From positions 434,001 through 498,000 of the forward strand of contig NZ_FCOT01000013.1 of assembly GCF_900046455.1 (NCBI RefSeq): a stretch of DNA of 64,000 nucleotides, read 5' to 3'. Within the stretch, counting starts at the first letter, position 1. Each line of letters starts with the position of its first letter. This document shows positions 49,876 through 58,084 of this stretch, in pieces. The notes below the pieces were generated by a model. That model did no database searches. It was not told where the DNA came from and saw only the letters and a list, made by a program, of their open reading frames with translations. This stretch comes from Cellulomonas timonensis. Its GTDB lineage: Bacteria > Actinomycetota > Actinomycetes > Actinomycetales > Cellulomonadaceae. Position numbers and translations under genes: made by a program.

Positions 49876-51651
49876 GTGAAGTCTTCGACACGCACACCCA
49901 GGTCACGCACCGGAAGGCTGACGAGCGCGCTGCTCGCCTCAGCCCTCCTGTTCGGAGTCACAGCAGTCGGCTCCCTCCCGGCATCTGCTGCGGTGGACGA
50001 TCCAGCGGCATCACCTACTCCGGATCCCGGGGCGGGCACCGACGATCTGGCCACCGACGACCCCACCACCGAGGCGCCTGACGACGACGCGCTGGTGACA
50101 CCGTTCCGGCTCCCGGGCTTCCCGGCGCCGACCATCCACAGCCAACAGGCCTACGACCCCGAGTCCGACTTCACCTCGAAGTGGACGCGTGCGGATGCCC
50201 TGCAGATTCGCGCCTTCTCGGATCCGGCGGCGGCGGCGGGGGAGAACTCACTGCCCACCGAGTACACGATGCCGGACATCCCGCAGGACTTCCCGATCAT
50301 GACAGACCAGAACGGGGAGCAGATCTGGGTGTGGGACACCTGGACCCTCACCGACGCCGAGTCGGACCAGCTCAGCTTCAAGGGCTGGGAGGTCATCTTC
50401 TCCCTCACAGCCGACCCGAACGCGGGGTACACGTTCGACGACCGCCACACCCATGCCCGGCTGGGCTTCTTCTACCGCAAGGCCGGTATTCCGGCGGATG
50501 AGCGGCCGGAGAACGGCGGCTGGATCTACGGCGGCCACGTCTTCCCAGACGGCGCCGCCGGGGCGATCTTCGAGGATCAGTCGTTCTCGACGGTCACCGA
50601 GTGGTCGGGGTCGACGCGCATCATGACGGGCAACAAGCTGCGGATCTTCTACACCGCAGTGGCCTTCTACCGCGACGCGAACGACCAGGACATCAAGCCG
50701 GCGGACCCGCGCATCGTCCAGACGGAGGCGCGGATCTTCGCGGACGAGGACGGCGTCTGGCTCACCGGCGCACGCGTCCAGCATCAGCTCCTCGTGCCGG
50801 ACGGCACGTTCTACCAGACGCGGGAGCAGAATCCGTTCGTCAACTTCCGTGACCCGTTCACCTTCGAGGACGCGGCCAACCCCGGCCAGACGTTCATGGT
50901 CTTCGAGGGCAACACAGGCGGTGAGCGCGGCGCCCTGCCGTGCACCGAGGCCGACCTGGGGTATCGACCGGGCGACCCGTACGCCGAGGATCCGGCGACG
51001 GTGACGGCATCAGGCGCCAACTTCCAGATGGCCAACGTGGGAATGGCCACCGCGGACAACCTGGCGCTCACTGAGTGGCACTTCCTGCCCCCGATCCTCT
51101 CGGCGAACTGCGTCAACGACCAGACCGAGAGACCGCAGATCTACCAGGCCAACGGCAAGTACTACCTGTTCACCATCAGCCACCGGAGCACGTACGCCCG
51201 TGGGCCAGGGGTGGACTCCACCGACCCGCGGTTCTGGTACATGGACGGGCCAGACGGCGTCTACGGCTTCGTGGGCGACGGCATCAGGTCCGATTTCCAG
51301 CCGATCAACGAGAGCAGTGGGCTTGCCCTGGGCAACTCGACGAATCTCAACTACCCCGTCGGCACCCCAGCGCTTCCCGCCGAGGGCCAGACGGGGAACG
51401 CGTTCCAGTCGTACTCGCACTACGTGATGCCCGGAGGACTGGTTGAGTCGTTCATCGACGCGATCGGCAACCCGGACGTGCGGCGAGGCGGCACGCTTGC
51501 CCCAACGGTCCGGCTGCAGATCGCCGGCACCAGCGCCGTCGTCGACCGCTCCTACGGGAACGGTGGGCTCGGAGGCTACGGCGACATCCCGGCGAACAGG
51601 GAGCAGGACGTGCCCTCGACGCCGAACCCGCGTCCGACGCCCTTCCCCTAA
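49876..51651 (+). CDS. Secreted levansucrase (GH68)
   Basis: Makes levan from sucrose or hydrolyses sucrose. The 591-residue protein has a signal peptide ending near residue 38 (LPASA) and an Asp/Thr/Pro-rich linker to about 75. The GH68 five-bladed domain keeps all three catalytic residues: nucleophile Asp154 in WVWDTW, transition-state Asp326 in FRDP and acid/base Glu418 in QTERPQ. RHTHARLGFFYRKAGIP and SYSHYVMPGGLVESFID are family blocks. It has no cell-wall anchor, so the enzyme is likely released. It starts at a GTG. The GH32 gene follows after a terminator. Confidence 0.95.
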   Translation: MKSSTRTPRSRTGRLTSALLASALLFGVTAVGSLPASAAVDDPAASPTPDPGAGTDDLATDDPTTEAPDDDALVTPFRLPGFPAPTIHSQQAYDPESDFTSKWTRADALQIRAFSDPAAAAGENSLPTEYTMPDIPQDFPIMTDQNGEQIWVWDTWTLTDAESDQLSFKGWEVIFSLTADPNAGYTFDDRHTHARLGFFYRKAGIPADERPENGGWIYGGHVFPDGAAGAIFEDQSFSTVTEWSGSTRIMTGNKLRIFYTAVAFYRDANDQDIKPADPRIVQTEARIFADEDGVWLTGARVQHQLLVPDGTFYQTREQNPFVNFRDPFTFEDAANPGQTFMVFEGNTGGERGALPCTEADLGYRPGDPYAEDPATVTASGANFQMANVGMATADNLALTEWHFLPPILSANCVNDQTERPQIYQANGKYYLFTISHRSTYARGPGVDSTDPRFWYMDGPDGVYGFVGDGIRSDFQPINESSGLALGNSTNLNYPVGTPALPAEGQTGNAFQSYSHYVMPGGLVESFIDAIGNPDVRRGGTLAPTVRLQIAGTSAVVDRSYGNGGLGGYGDIPANREQDVPSTPNPRPTPFP

Positions 51652-51674
51652 GGGCGACGTCAGGCGATAGCAGG

Positions 51675-51706
51675 GCTGGGCGGCCCGTCTCATCGGGCCG
51701 CCCAGC
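51675..51706 (+). terminator. Terminator between levansucrase and GH32 genes
   Basis: Perfect 13-bp stem GCTGGGCGGCCCG / CGGGCCGCCCAGC (51675-51687 and 51694-51706) with a 6-base TCTCAT loop. It lies 24 bases past the levansucrase stop and 26 before the next start, so the GH32 gene may depend on readthrough. Confidence 0.85.
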
Positions 51707-51731
51707 TGGTGCGCAGGAGGAGGTCCGAGAG

Positions 51732-53330
51732 TTGGCACGAGGCGTGGTGCGGGTGGCGGCCGCCCTGGTGGCGACCACGTTGCTCGCGGTGGCCTGCACC
51801 AGTCAGGGACCTGTGCCCATCCGGCCCTCCCGGCCTACCCCATCCCCGGTGACCGCCGCCGCGCCCGACGTCGGGGCGTACTCCGAGCCGTGGCGGCCCC
51901 AGTTCCACTACAGCCCGCTGAAGGGGCGCATGGCGGACCCGAACGGGCTGGTGTGGTTCGCGGGGGAGTGGCACCTGTTCCACCAGCAGGACGGCACATG
52001 GGCGCATGCGGTCAGCACGGACCTGGTCCACTGGGAGCCTTTGCCGACAGCACTCGACCACGACCGGCTCGGCCAGGCCCTCTCCGGGAGCGTGGTCGTG
52101 GACGGCGCGAACACGAGCGGGCTGTTCGACGGCGTCGAGGGCGGCGGGCTCGTCGCGGTCTACACCTCGACCGAGGGCGGCGAGGCGCAGAGCCTGGCCT
52201 ACAGCTCGGATGACGGGCGCACGTGGCAGCGGTACGCGGGCAACCCCGTCATCCCGAACAACGGCCGCGCGGACTTCCGCGACCCCAAGGTGTTCTGGCA
52301 TGAGCCAACCCGCTCATGGGTCATGGTGGTCTCGGTGGGCGGGGCCGTCGAGCTCTTTGCGTCGCCGAACCTGCGCGAGTGGCGCTTCCTGAGCGCGTTC
52401 GGCGACGGGCAGGGGCTGCACGCCGCGGTGTGGGAGTGCCCCGACTTGTTCCCACTGCCGCTCGACGGCGATCCGGCGCGCACCCGCTGGGTGTTGACCG
52501 TCAGTGTGGGCGACAACGCCGAGACGAACGGGTCGACCGCCCAGTACTTCGTGGGGGCGTTCGACGGCACGGCATTCACCCGCGACCCCGCCACCCCTCC
52601 TTCGACGGTGCAGGTCACAGACGTGGGACAGGACTTCTATGCGGCGCAGACGTTTGAGCACGCGCCGGGCGGGCGACGGATCTGGATGGGGTGGATGGGG
52701 AACTGGCGCTACCCGTACTCAGCGCCGACGGCGCCCTGGCTGAACGCCATGAGCATCCCGCGCGAGCTGTCCCTGCGGACGATCGCGGGCCGCGCCACGC
52801 TGGCCCAAGCGCCCGTGGCCGAGCTCACCGAACTGCGCGAACGCGCCGTGACGATCGAGGGGTTGGCCGTGGAGGGCGACGTCCCCGTGGACGTCACGAG
52901 CACGACCTTCGAGTTCATCGCTGAGATCGACGTTGGGGACGCGGACGAGGTCGGGCTGCGCGTCCGCGAGCGGCCGGCAGGCCGCGGGGCGCTCGCCGAG
53001 GCGACGGCCATGGGGGTGGACCTGCGCTCGGGGACGTTCTTCTTGGACCGCACCGAGGGCGGGCTCGCGACGATCCGGGCCCGGGACGGCTCGGACTTCG
53101 ACTTCGCGCTGCGCCGGACGGCGGCGTACTCCCCGCCCGACGGTGTGGTCCGGCTCCACGGGTTCGTGGACGAGTCCTCGGTGGAGGTGTTCGTCGACGA
53201 CGGCGCGCTGACCGGCACGCTTCTCACGTTCCCGTCGGCCGGCGCGGACCGGCTGTCGGTCTACGCGAACGGGGGGACGGCGACTCTGCGCTCGCTCACG
53301 GTGTTCCCGCTGCGCTCTATCTGGCGTTGA
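51732..53330 (+). CDS. GH32 beta-fructosidase lipoprotein (levanase/levan-biosidase type)
   Basis: A 532-residue hydrolase of fructans or sucrose. It begins at TTG with an excellent ribosome binding site (AGGAGGAGG, 8 bases before). The N-terminus ALVATTLLAVAC looks like a lipoprotein signal with Cys about residue 22, though the lipobox AVAC is not ideal. The GH32 catalytic residues are Asp69 in RMADPNG, Asp184 in FRDPKVF and Glu235 in WECPDLF. A C-terminal beta-sandwich follows (VRLHGFVDESSVEVFVDDG). Paired with the levansucrase it would make and then use levan. Its last 14 bases overlap the convergent regulator gene. Confidence 0.93.
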   Translation: MARGVVRVAAALVATTLLAVACTSQGPVPIRPSRPTPSPVTAAAPDVGAYSEPWRPQFHYSPLKGRMADPNGLVWFAGEWHLFHQQDGTWAHAVSTDLVHWEPLPTALDHDRLGQALSGSVVVDGANTSGLFDGVEGGGLVAVYTSTEGGEAQSLAYSSDDGRTWQRYAGNPVIPNNGRADFRDPKVFWHEPTRSWVMVVSVGGAVELFASPNLREWRFLSAFGDGQGLHAAVWECPDLFPLPLDGDPARTRWVLTVSVGDNAETNGSTAQYFVGAFDGTAFTRDPATPPSTVQVTDVGQDFYAAQTFEHAPGGRRIWMGWMGNWRYPYSAPTAPWLNAMSIPRELSLRTIAGRATLAQAPVAELTELRERAVTIEGLAVEGDVPVDVTSTTFEFIAEIDVGDADEVGLRVRERPAGRGALAEATAMGVDLRSGTFFLDRTEGGLATIRARDGSDFDFALRRTAAYSPPDGVVRLHGFVDESSVEVFVDDGALTGTLLTFPSAGADRLSVYANGGTATLRSLTVFPLRSIWR

Positions 53331-54090
53331 CCGCTGCCAGGGACGGGCCTGGCGCGTCGGCCGTCAGGCGCAACGCGCAATGCTGCGGCCCCACGAACGG
53401 CTCGAGGGCCTGCGCGCGCACGGGACCGCCGACCTGCTCCAGCACGCCCTGTGCGAGCCCGAGGTGCACGCTGCACACGACCTCGGGCCGGGACCGCGCG
53501 AGGCTGAGGAAAGGGCATCGCCACAGGTCGAACGTGAGCGTCTCGGGGTCGAGCACGGGGTCGAAGCCCATCCGGTCCAGGTGTGCGTCGAGCGCGAGGA
53601 TTTGCCGGTCGCGGGGGTCGCGGGGGTCGCAGGCCGCGGAGTGCCCGGGCGGCGGGCTGCTGTCGACCAACCTCCGGCCGACGCTGGCGCCGTGCTGCTG
53701 TGCGGAGTCCGCGACGTCGTCGGTCGCGGCGCCGTAGCCGTCCAGCAGCGCGCGGACCAGCGCGGCCTGTGCGATCGAGTCCTCGAGCCGTCGCGTGGCG
53801 AGGGGATCCTCGTGCACGTCGCGCGCGGTGGTGGAGCGGTAGCGCATCCGAGGGCGGCCGCGCCCGTCCGGAGTGCCGCGCTCACGGTGGACGTACCCCT
53901 CGGCGATGAGCCGCTGCAGGTGCTCACGGGTGGTGTTCTCGTGCAGGCCGGTGGCCGTGGCCAGCTCGCCGACGGTGGACGGGCCGTTGCGCTGGAGCGC
54001 GTCGAGGAGCTCGACCCGTCGGCCGGAGGCGAGGACTGCGCGCGGGCGCCGCTCCAGGGGGTCCGTGCTCGTCGTCTCGTCCATGCGCAT
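53317..54090 (-). CDS. Winged-helix regulator with possible Fe-S-binding cysteines
   Basis: A 257-residue protein of the ArsR/DeoR-like COG2345 type. The N-terminal winged helix is STVGELATATGLHENTTREH, LQRLIAEGYVHRERG. The C-terminal domain has Cys192 (RCPF), Cys206 with His209 (VVCSVH) and Cys238 (QHCALRL), the same pattern as SufR-like regulators that bind an iron-sulfur cluster; Cys154 is an additional candidate. The ATG at 54090 has AGGAG 7 bases before it. It is divergent from the membrane protein-NirK operon, and the 100-base gap between them holds a perfect palindrome, so control of NirK in response to NO or nitrite is the natural hypothesis. Confidence 0.82.
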   Translation of the reverse strand: MRMDETTSTDPLERRPRAVLASGRRVELLDALQRNGPSTVGELATATGLHENTTREHLQRLIAEGYVHRERGTPDGRGRPRMRYRSTTARDVHEDPLATRRLEDSIAQAALVRALLDGYGAATDDVADSAQQHGASVGRRLVDSSPPPGHSAACDPRDPRDRQILALDAHLDRMGFDPVLDPETLTFDLWRCPFLSLARSRPEVVCSVHLGLAQGVLEQVGGPVRAQALEPFVGPQHCALRLTADAPGPSLAAVNAR

Positions 54091-54141
54091 CCCCTCACTC
54101 CTGCTGCACCGCAGCCTGCGTCGACATCGGCGCCGTGCCCA

Positions 54142-54155
54142 GGGACGTACGTCCC
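54142..54155. promoter_or_regulatory. Perfect palindrome between the regulator and the nirK operon
   Basis: GGGACGTACGTCCC, 14 bases, perfect dyad, 52 bases from the regulator start and 36 from the first nirK-operon gene. Position and symmetry suit an operator for a dimeric regulator controlling both directions. Confidence 0.6.
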
Positions 54156-54190
54156 GTGGACAGCCTGCCCCGAAATACCACGATGATCCC

Positions 54191-55366
54191 GTGGAAAATC
54201 GACGCGTCGCCCCGCGCTCCGCCTTCCTGCTGCCTGCGGGGGTCGCGATGCTCGCGGGCCTCGACGGCGCCCTGCTGCTCCTCGGCCTGCCCGCGCCCGT
54301 GGACCTGCAGCGGCTGCCCGAGGTGCACGGGCCGGTCATGGTGCTCGGGTTCGTCGGCACTGTGGTCGCGCTGGAGCGCGCCGTCGCGGTGGGCCGGCGG
54401 CCCGGCTTCGCGGCGCCGCTCCTGCTCGGCGCCGGCGGCCTCGCGCTGATCTCACCCCTGCCACGCGTCGTGGGGCAGTGGGGCCTGCTCCTCGGGGCCC
54501 TCGCCCTCGGCTGGCTCTACACCCGGGTGTGGCGACGGCAGCCCGCCACGGCAGTCGCCGTGCAGGCCACCGGGGCCGCGCTCGCGGTGGCGGCCGCCGC
54601 GCTGTGGGCGAGCGGGGTCTCCATCCCGCACCTCGCGCCGTGCCTGGCGGGCTTCCTGGTCCTGACGATCGCCGGGGAGCGCCTCGAGCTCCTCCGGGTG
54701 GCGGCCCCGCCGCGCGGGGTCGAGGACGCCGTGCTGGTGCTGGCACTCGGGTGGTGCGCCGCAGCGGTCCTCGCGCTGCTGTGGCCAGCTGTCGGCTATC
54801 CGGTGCTCGGCGCGGTGCTGCTGCTCCTCGTCGGCGTCCTCATGCGTCACGACGTCGCCCGCCGCACCGTCCACTCGACAGGGCTGCCGCGGTTCATGGC
54901 GGTGGCGATGCTCAGCGGGTACCTGTGGCTCGCCGTCGCGGGAGGGGTGTGGCTCGCCGCCGGGCCGGTGCTCTCCGGGACGGGGTACGACGCCGTGCTG
55001 CACAGCGTGTTCCTCGGCTTCGTGATGTCGATGATCATGGCCCGCGCCCCGGTGATCCTCCCCGCCGTCGTGCGCCGCCCGCTGCCGTACCACCCAGTGA
55101 TGCTCGCGCCGCTCGCGCTGCTGCATGTGAGCCTGGCCGTGCGGGTGCTGATCGGCGACGCCCACGACGTGCCCGTCGCGGTGCAGATCGGCGGGGTCGG
55201 CAACATCGTCGCGCGGCTGGGATTCCTGGTGGTCGCGGCTGGGTCGGTCGTCCGTGCGGGCCGCTGCGGTCCCGACAGGCCCGCCCGGCCGCGCGATCCT
55301 GATCCGGCGCTCACGCGACCCGCCGGGCCGACAGTGGTGGCGGGCACGATCGGACTGCGGCCGTGA
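54191..55366 (+). CDS. Polytopic membrane protein, NnrS-like (first gene of nirK operon)
   Basis: A 391-residue protein with roughly ten to twelve hydrophobic helices. It resembles NnrS, a heme- and copper-containing membrane protein linked to NO resistance, in EVHGPVMVLGFVGTVVALER and LHSVFLGFVMSMIMARAPVI, each with a conserved His. The match is distant, so the name is tentative. The GTG at 54191 is chosen because it is the only in-frame start close to the hydrophobic region; no strong ribosome binding site is visible. GTGA overlap couples it to the next gene. Confidence 0.65.
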   Translation: MENRRVAPRSAFLLPAGVAMLAGLDGALLLLGLPAPVDLQRLPEVHGPVMVLGFVGTVVALERAVAVGRRPGFAAPLLLGAGGLALISPLPRVVGQWGLLLGALALGWLYTRVWRRQPATAVAVQATGAALAVAAAALWASGVSIPHLAPCLAGFLVLTIAGERLELLRVAAPPRGVEDAVLVLALGWCAAAVLALLWPAVGYPVLGAVLLLLVGVLMRHDVARRTVHSTGLPRFMAVAMLSGYLWLAVAGGVWLAAGPVLSGTGYDAVLHSVFLGFVMSMIMARAPVILPAVVRRPLPYHPVMLAPLALLHVSLAVRVLIGDAHDVPVAVQIGGVGNIVARLGFLVVAAGSVVRAGRCGPDRPARPRDPDPALTRPAGPTVVAGTIGLRP

Positions 55367-56628
55367 ACCGCGCGGCATGGCACCTGCGCGCCAATGTCGT
55401 CGTCCTGGCCTGGCTGGCCGCGGCGGCGCTCGCGACTGTGGTGCACCGCGAGATCGCGGGTTCCGGCTGGCTCATGGTCCACCTGCTGCTGCTGGGCGGC
55501 GCCAGCACCGCGATCCTCATCTGGAGCCAGCACTTCGCCGATACGCTGCTGCGCCACCCGGCGAGCCGGCGTGCGCTGCTGGCACGCCTGGCCCTGCACA
55601 ACGCCGGGGCCGTGGCCGTGGTGGTCGGGGTCCAGGTCGTCAGCACCCCGCTGGTCGTCGTCGGCGGCGCCGCCGTGGCGGGCGCGGCCGTGCACCAGGT
55701 GGTCGGCATCGTGCGGCAGCGCGGCCACGCCCTGCCCGCGCGCTTCGCGCACCTCGTGCGCTACTACCTGGCGGCCGCGGTGTTCCTGGTCCCGGGCGTG
55801 TCCTGCGGTGTCGTGATGGCGCGCTTCCCCGTCGACCCGGAGCCGCATGCGCGGCTGTCCGTCGCGCACCCCGCCCTCACGCTCTTCGGCTGGGTCGGGC
55901 CCACGGTCGCGGGCACGCTCGTCGTCCTGTGGCCGACGGTGCTGCACGCGCGCATCCCCCCCGCTGCCGCGGCCGCCGCCCGGCGCGCGTTCCCCGTCCT
56001 CGTGGGCGGTGTGGTCGTCCTGACGGCCGGGCCCGCCTCCGGCAGCAGGGTGCTCGTGGCGGTGGGGGCGGCAGTCGTCGTGGCGGGGATCGCCATGCTC
56101 GGCCGCTTCGTGGTCGCCCAGGCGCGGTCCTCGGCGCCCCGGACCTTCTCGGCCTGGAGCGTGGCCGCCGCGCTGCTCTGGTGGACCGGCACGACAGCGA
56201 CGCTGGGGCTGCGGGTCGCCCTCGCCCCGGACTGGGAGGCGGCAGCCGCCGCGCTCGTCGAGCTGGTGCCCGCGTTCGTCGTCGGGTTCGTCGCCCAGGT
56301 GCTGGTCGGGTCCATGTCCCACCTGCTGCCCGTTGTGCTCGGCGGCGGCCCCGCCGTCCAGCGGCGCACCTCGGCGGCGCTCGACCGGGGCGGCGCCGCC
56401 CGGGTCGTGCTGCTCAACGGCGCGCTGCTGCTCTACGTCGCGCCGGTGCCCAGCGCGGTGCGGGTGGTCACCTCCCTCGTCGGTCTCGGCGCCCTCGTCG
56501 CCTTCCTCGTGCTGGCAGTCGTCGCCGTGCTTCAGTCCCGCCGCCCTGCCCCCGCAGCGACAACCCCCGCGCCGGCGGCTGCAGAAGGGGCGCAGCGTGA
56601 GGCGGCGTCAGAGGTGTATAAGGTATAA
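55363..56628 (+). CDS. Second polytopic membrane protein of the nirK operon
   Basis: A 421-residue protein with about ten to twelve helices, distantly like NnrS or the membrane part fused to some actinobacterial NirK proteins. GWLMVHLLLLGGASTAILIW and VGSMSHLLPVVLGGGPAVQR contain candidate heme/metal His residues, with more in WSQHFADTLLRHPA. It starts with GTG overlapping the preceding stop. Its TAA stop (56626-56628) is followed in the same frame by open sequence that runs into nirK, see the separate note. Possible role: quinol-to-copper electron transfer or NO handling. Confidence 0.65.
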   Translation: MNRAAWHLRANVVVLAWLAAAALATVVHREIAGSGWLMVHLLLLGGASTAILIWSQHFADTLLRHPASRRALLARLALHNAGAVAVVVGVQVVSTPLVVVGGAAVAGAAVHQVVGIVRQRGHALPARFAHLVRYYLAAAVFLVPGVSCGVVMARFPVDPEPHARLSVAHPALTLFGWVGPTVAGTLVVLWPTVLHARIPPAAAAAARRAFPVLVGGVVVLTAGPASGSRVLVAVGAAVVVAGIAMLGRFVVAQARSSAPRTFSAWSVAAALLWWTGTTATLGLRVALAPDWEAAAAALVELVPAFVVGFVAQVLVGSMSHLLPVVLGGGPAVQRRTSAALDRGGAARVVLLNGALLLYVAPVPSAVRVVTSLVGLGALVAFLVLAVVAVLQSRRPAPAATTPAPAAAEGAQREAASEVYKV

Positions 56629-56630
56629 GG
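56617..56630 (+). repeat. Tandem TATAAGG duplication at the membrane protein/nirK junction
   Basis: TATAAGG occurs twice back to back, an AT-rich spot in GC-rich DNA, and the second copy supplies the TAA stop of the membrane protein. It also resembles a -10 box, so a nirK promoter here is possible. Confidence 0.6.
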
Positions 56631-56697
56631 GACAGCGGGTGGGCCGCGGCCCGACCCGCTGCAGCCCACCCGCCACCGGGGAGGCGCCGCAGCCGCG

Positions 56698-58080
56698 GTG
56701 GGCGGCCTGCTCCTCGCCGTGGTCGTCGGCGTCGCGATGGACCCGGTCGCGGCCGGCCTGACGGACGCCGCCTCCTCATCGGCGGGATCGTCGGTCGTCG
56801 CCACGGGCGGCACGACGACAGTGCAGGTCACGGCGCTGGACATGCGCTTCAGCCCGCGGGAGGTCGAGGTGCCCGCCGGCGACCGGCTCGTCATCGAGCT
56901 GACCAACGGCGACTCCGCGGTGCACGACCTGGTGCTGGCGTCCGGCGCCACCTCGGGGCGGCTCGAGCCGGGGGAGACCACCACCGTGGACGCGGGCGTC
57001 GTCGCCTCCGACACCGACGGATGGTGCTCCGTGGCGGGGCACAGGCTCATGGGGATGACCCTGGAGATCGTGGTCACCGGCTCCGCCGCCGAGGCCGCGC
57101 CACCCGCTGTCGAGCACCAGCACGGCCAGGCCTCCGACGCGACGGACGCCGCCGACGACCTCGACCCCGGCGCCGAGCCGGACGCGGACTTCCGGGCCTG
57201 GGACGCCGTCCTGGCCCCTGCGGCCCTCTCCGGCGTCGAGCAGTCCGGCGGAACGGCGCACACGGTCGACGGCGCCACCACCCATCACGTGACGCTGCGT
57301 GCCCAGGAGGCCGAGCGCGAGGTCGCCCCCGGGGTGACGCAGCTCGCCTGGACCTTCAATGGCGCCGTGCCTGGGCCGGTGCTGCGCGGCCGCGTCGGGG
57401 ACACGTTCGTGGTGACCCTCGTCAACGAGGGCGGCATCGGGCACTCGCTCGACTTCCACGCGGGCGCCCTGTCGCCGGACGAGGTGATGCGCACGATCGC
57501 CCCGGGCGAGACGCTCACCTACACGTTCACCGCGAACCGCAGCGGCATCTGGATGTACCACTGCTCCACCGCGCCCATGAGCCTGCACATCGCGAGCGGC
57601 ATGTTCGGCGCCGTCATCATCGACCCGCCCGGCCTTCCGGCGGTGGACCACGAGTACCTGTTGGTCCAGTCCGAGCTGTACCTCGGCCCGCAGGGCGGCG
57701 AGGCGGACGCGGCCAAGGTCGCCGATGGGGACTCCGACCTGGTGGTGTTCAACGGGTACGCGCACCAGTACCGCCACCGCCCCCTCGAGGTGCTGACGGG
57801 CGACAGCGTGCGGATCTGGGTGCTCGACGCCGGGCCGAACCGGGCGAGCGCGTTCCACGTCGTGGGGGGCCAGTTCAGCTCGGTGTACCGGGAGGGCGAC
57901 TGGGTGCTGCGGGACGGCGGCTCAACCGGAACCGGGGGCTCCCAGGTGCTCGCGCTGCAGCCCGCGGAGGGCGGCTTCGTCGAGCTGGACTTCCCGGAGG
58001 CCGGGACCTACCCGTTCGTGACGCATGCGATGAGCGACGCGGAGTCGGGCGCCAGCGGCCGGTTCCTCGTCACGGACTGA
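56698..58080 (+). CDS. nirK: Copper nitrite reductase with extra N-terminal cupredoxin domain
   Basis: Reduces nitrite to NO outside the membrane. From the GTG at 56698 there are 460 residues. A hydrophobic segment (LLLAVVVGVAM) is followed by cupredoxin 1 (about 40-128), which has a full type-1 site: His76, Cys110, His115, Met118 or 120. The NirK core follows: His249 and Cys289-His297-Met302 (type 1), His254, His288 and His387 (type 2), Asp252 as catalytic Asp, and a possible His356 as the second catalytic residue. The extra cupredoxin may feed electrons. The start is uncertain: upstream in-frame codons add basic residues (PTRHRGG) and no stop until the TAA at 56626. Confidence 0.85.
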   Translation: MGGLLLAVVVGVAMDPVAAGLTDAASSSAGSSVVATGGTTTVQVTALDMRFSPREVEVPAGDRLVIELTNGDSAVHDLVLASGATSGRLEPGETTTVDAGVVASDTDGWCSVAGHRLMGMTLEIVVTGSAAEAAPPAVEHQHGQASDATDAADDLDPGAEPDADFRAWDAVLAPAALSGVEQSGGTAHTVDGATTHHVTLRAQEAEREVAPGVTQLAWTFNGAVPGPVLRGRVGDTFVVTLVNEGGIGHSLDFHAGALSPDEVMRTIAPGETLTYTFTANRSGIWMYHCSTAPMSLHIASGMFGAVIIDPPGLPAVDHEYLLVQSELYLGPQGGEADAAKVADGDSDLVVFNGYAHQYRHRPLEVLTGDSVRIWVLDAGPNRASAFHVVGGQFSSVYREGDWVLRDGGSTGTGGSQVLALQPAEGGFVELDFPEAGTYPFVTHAMSDAESGASGRFLVTD

Positions 58081-58084
58081 GCGG

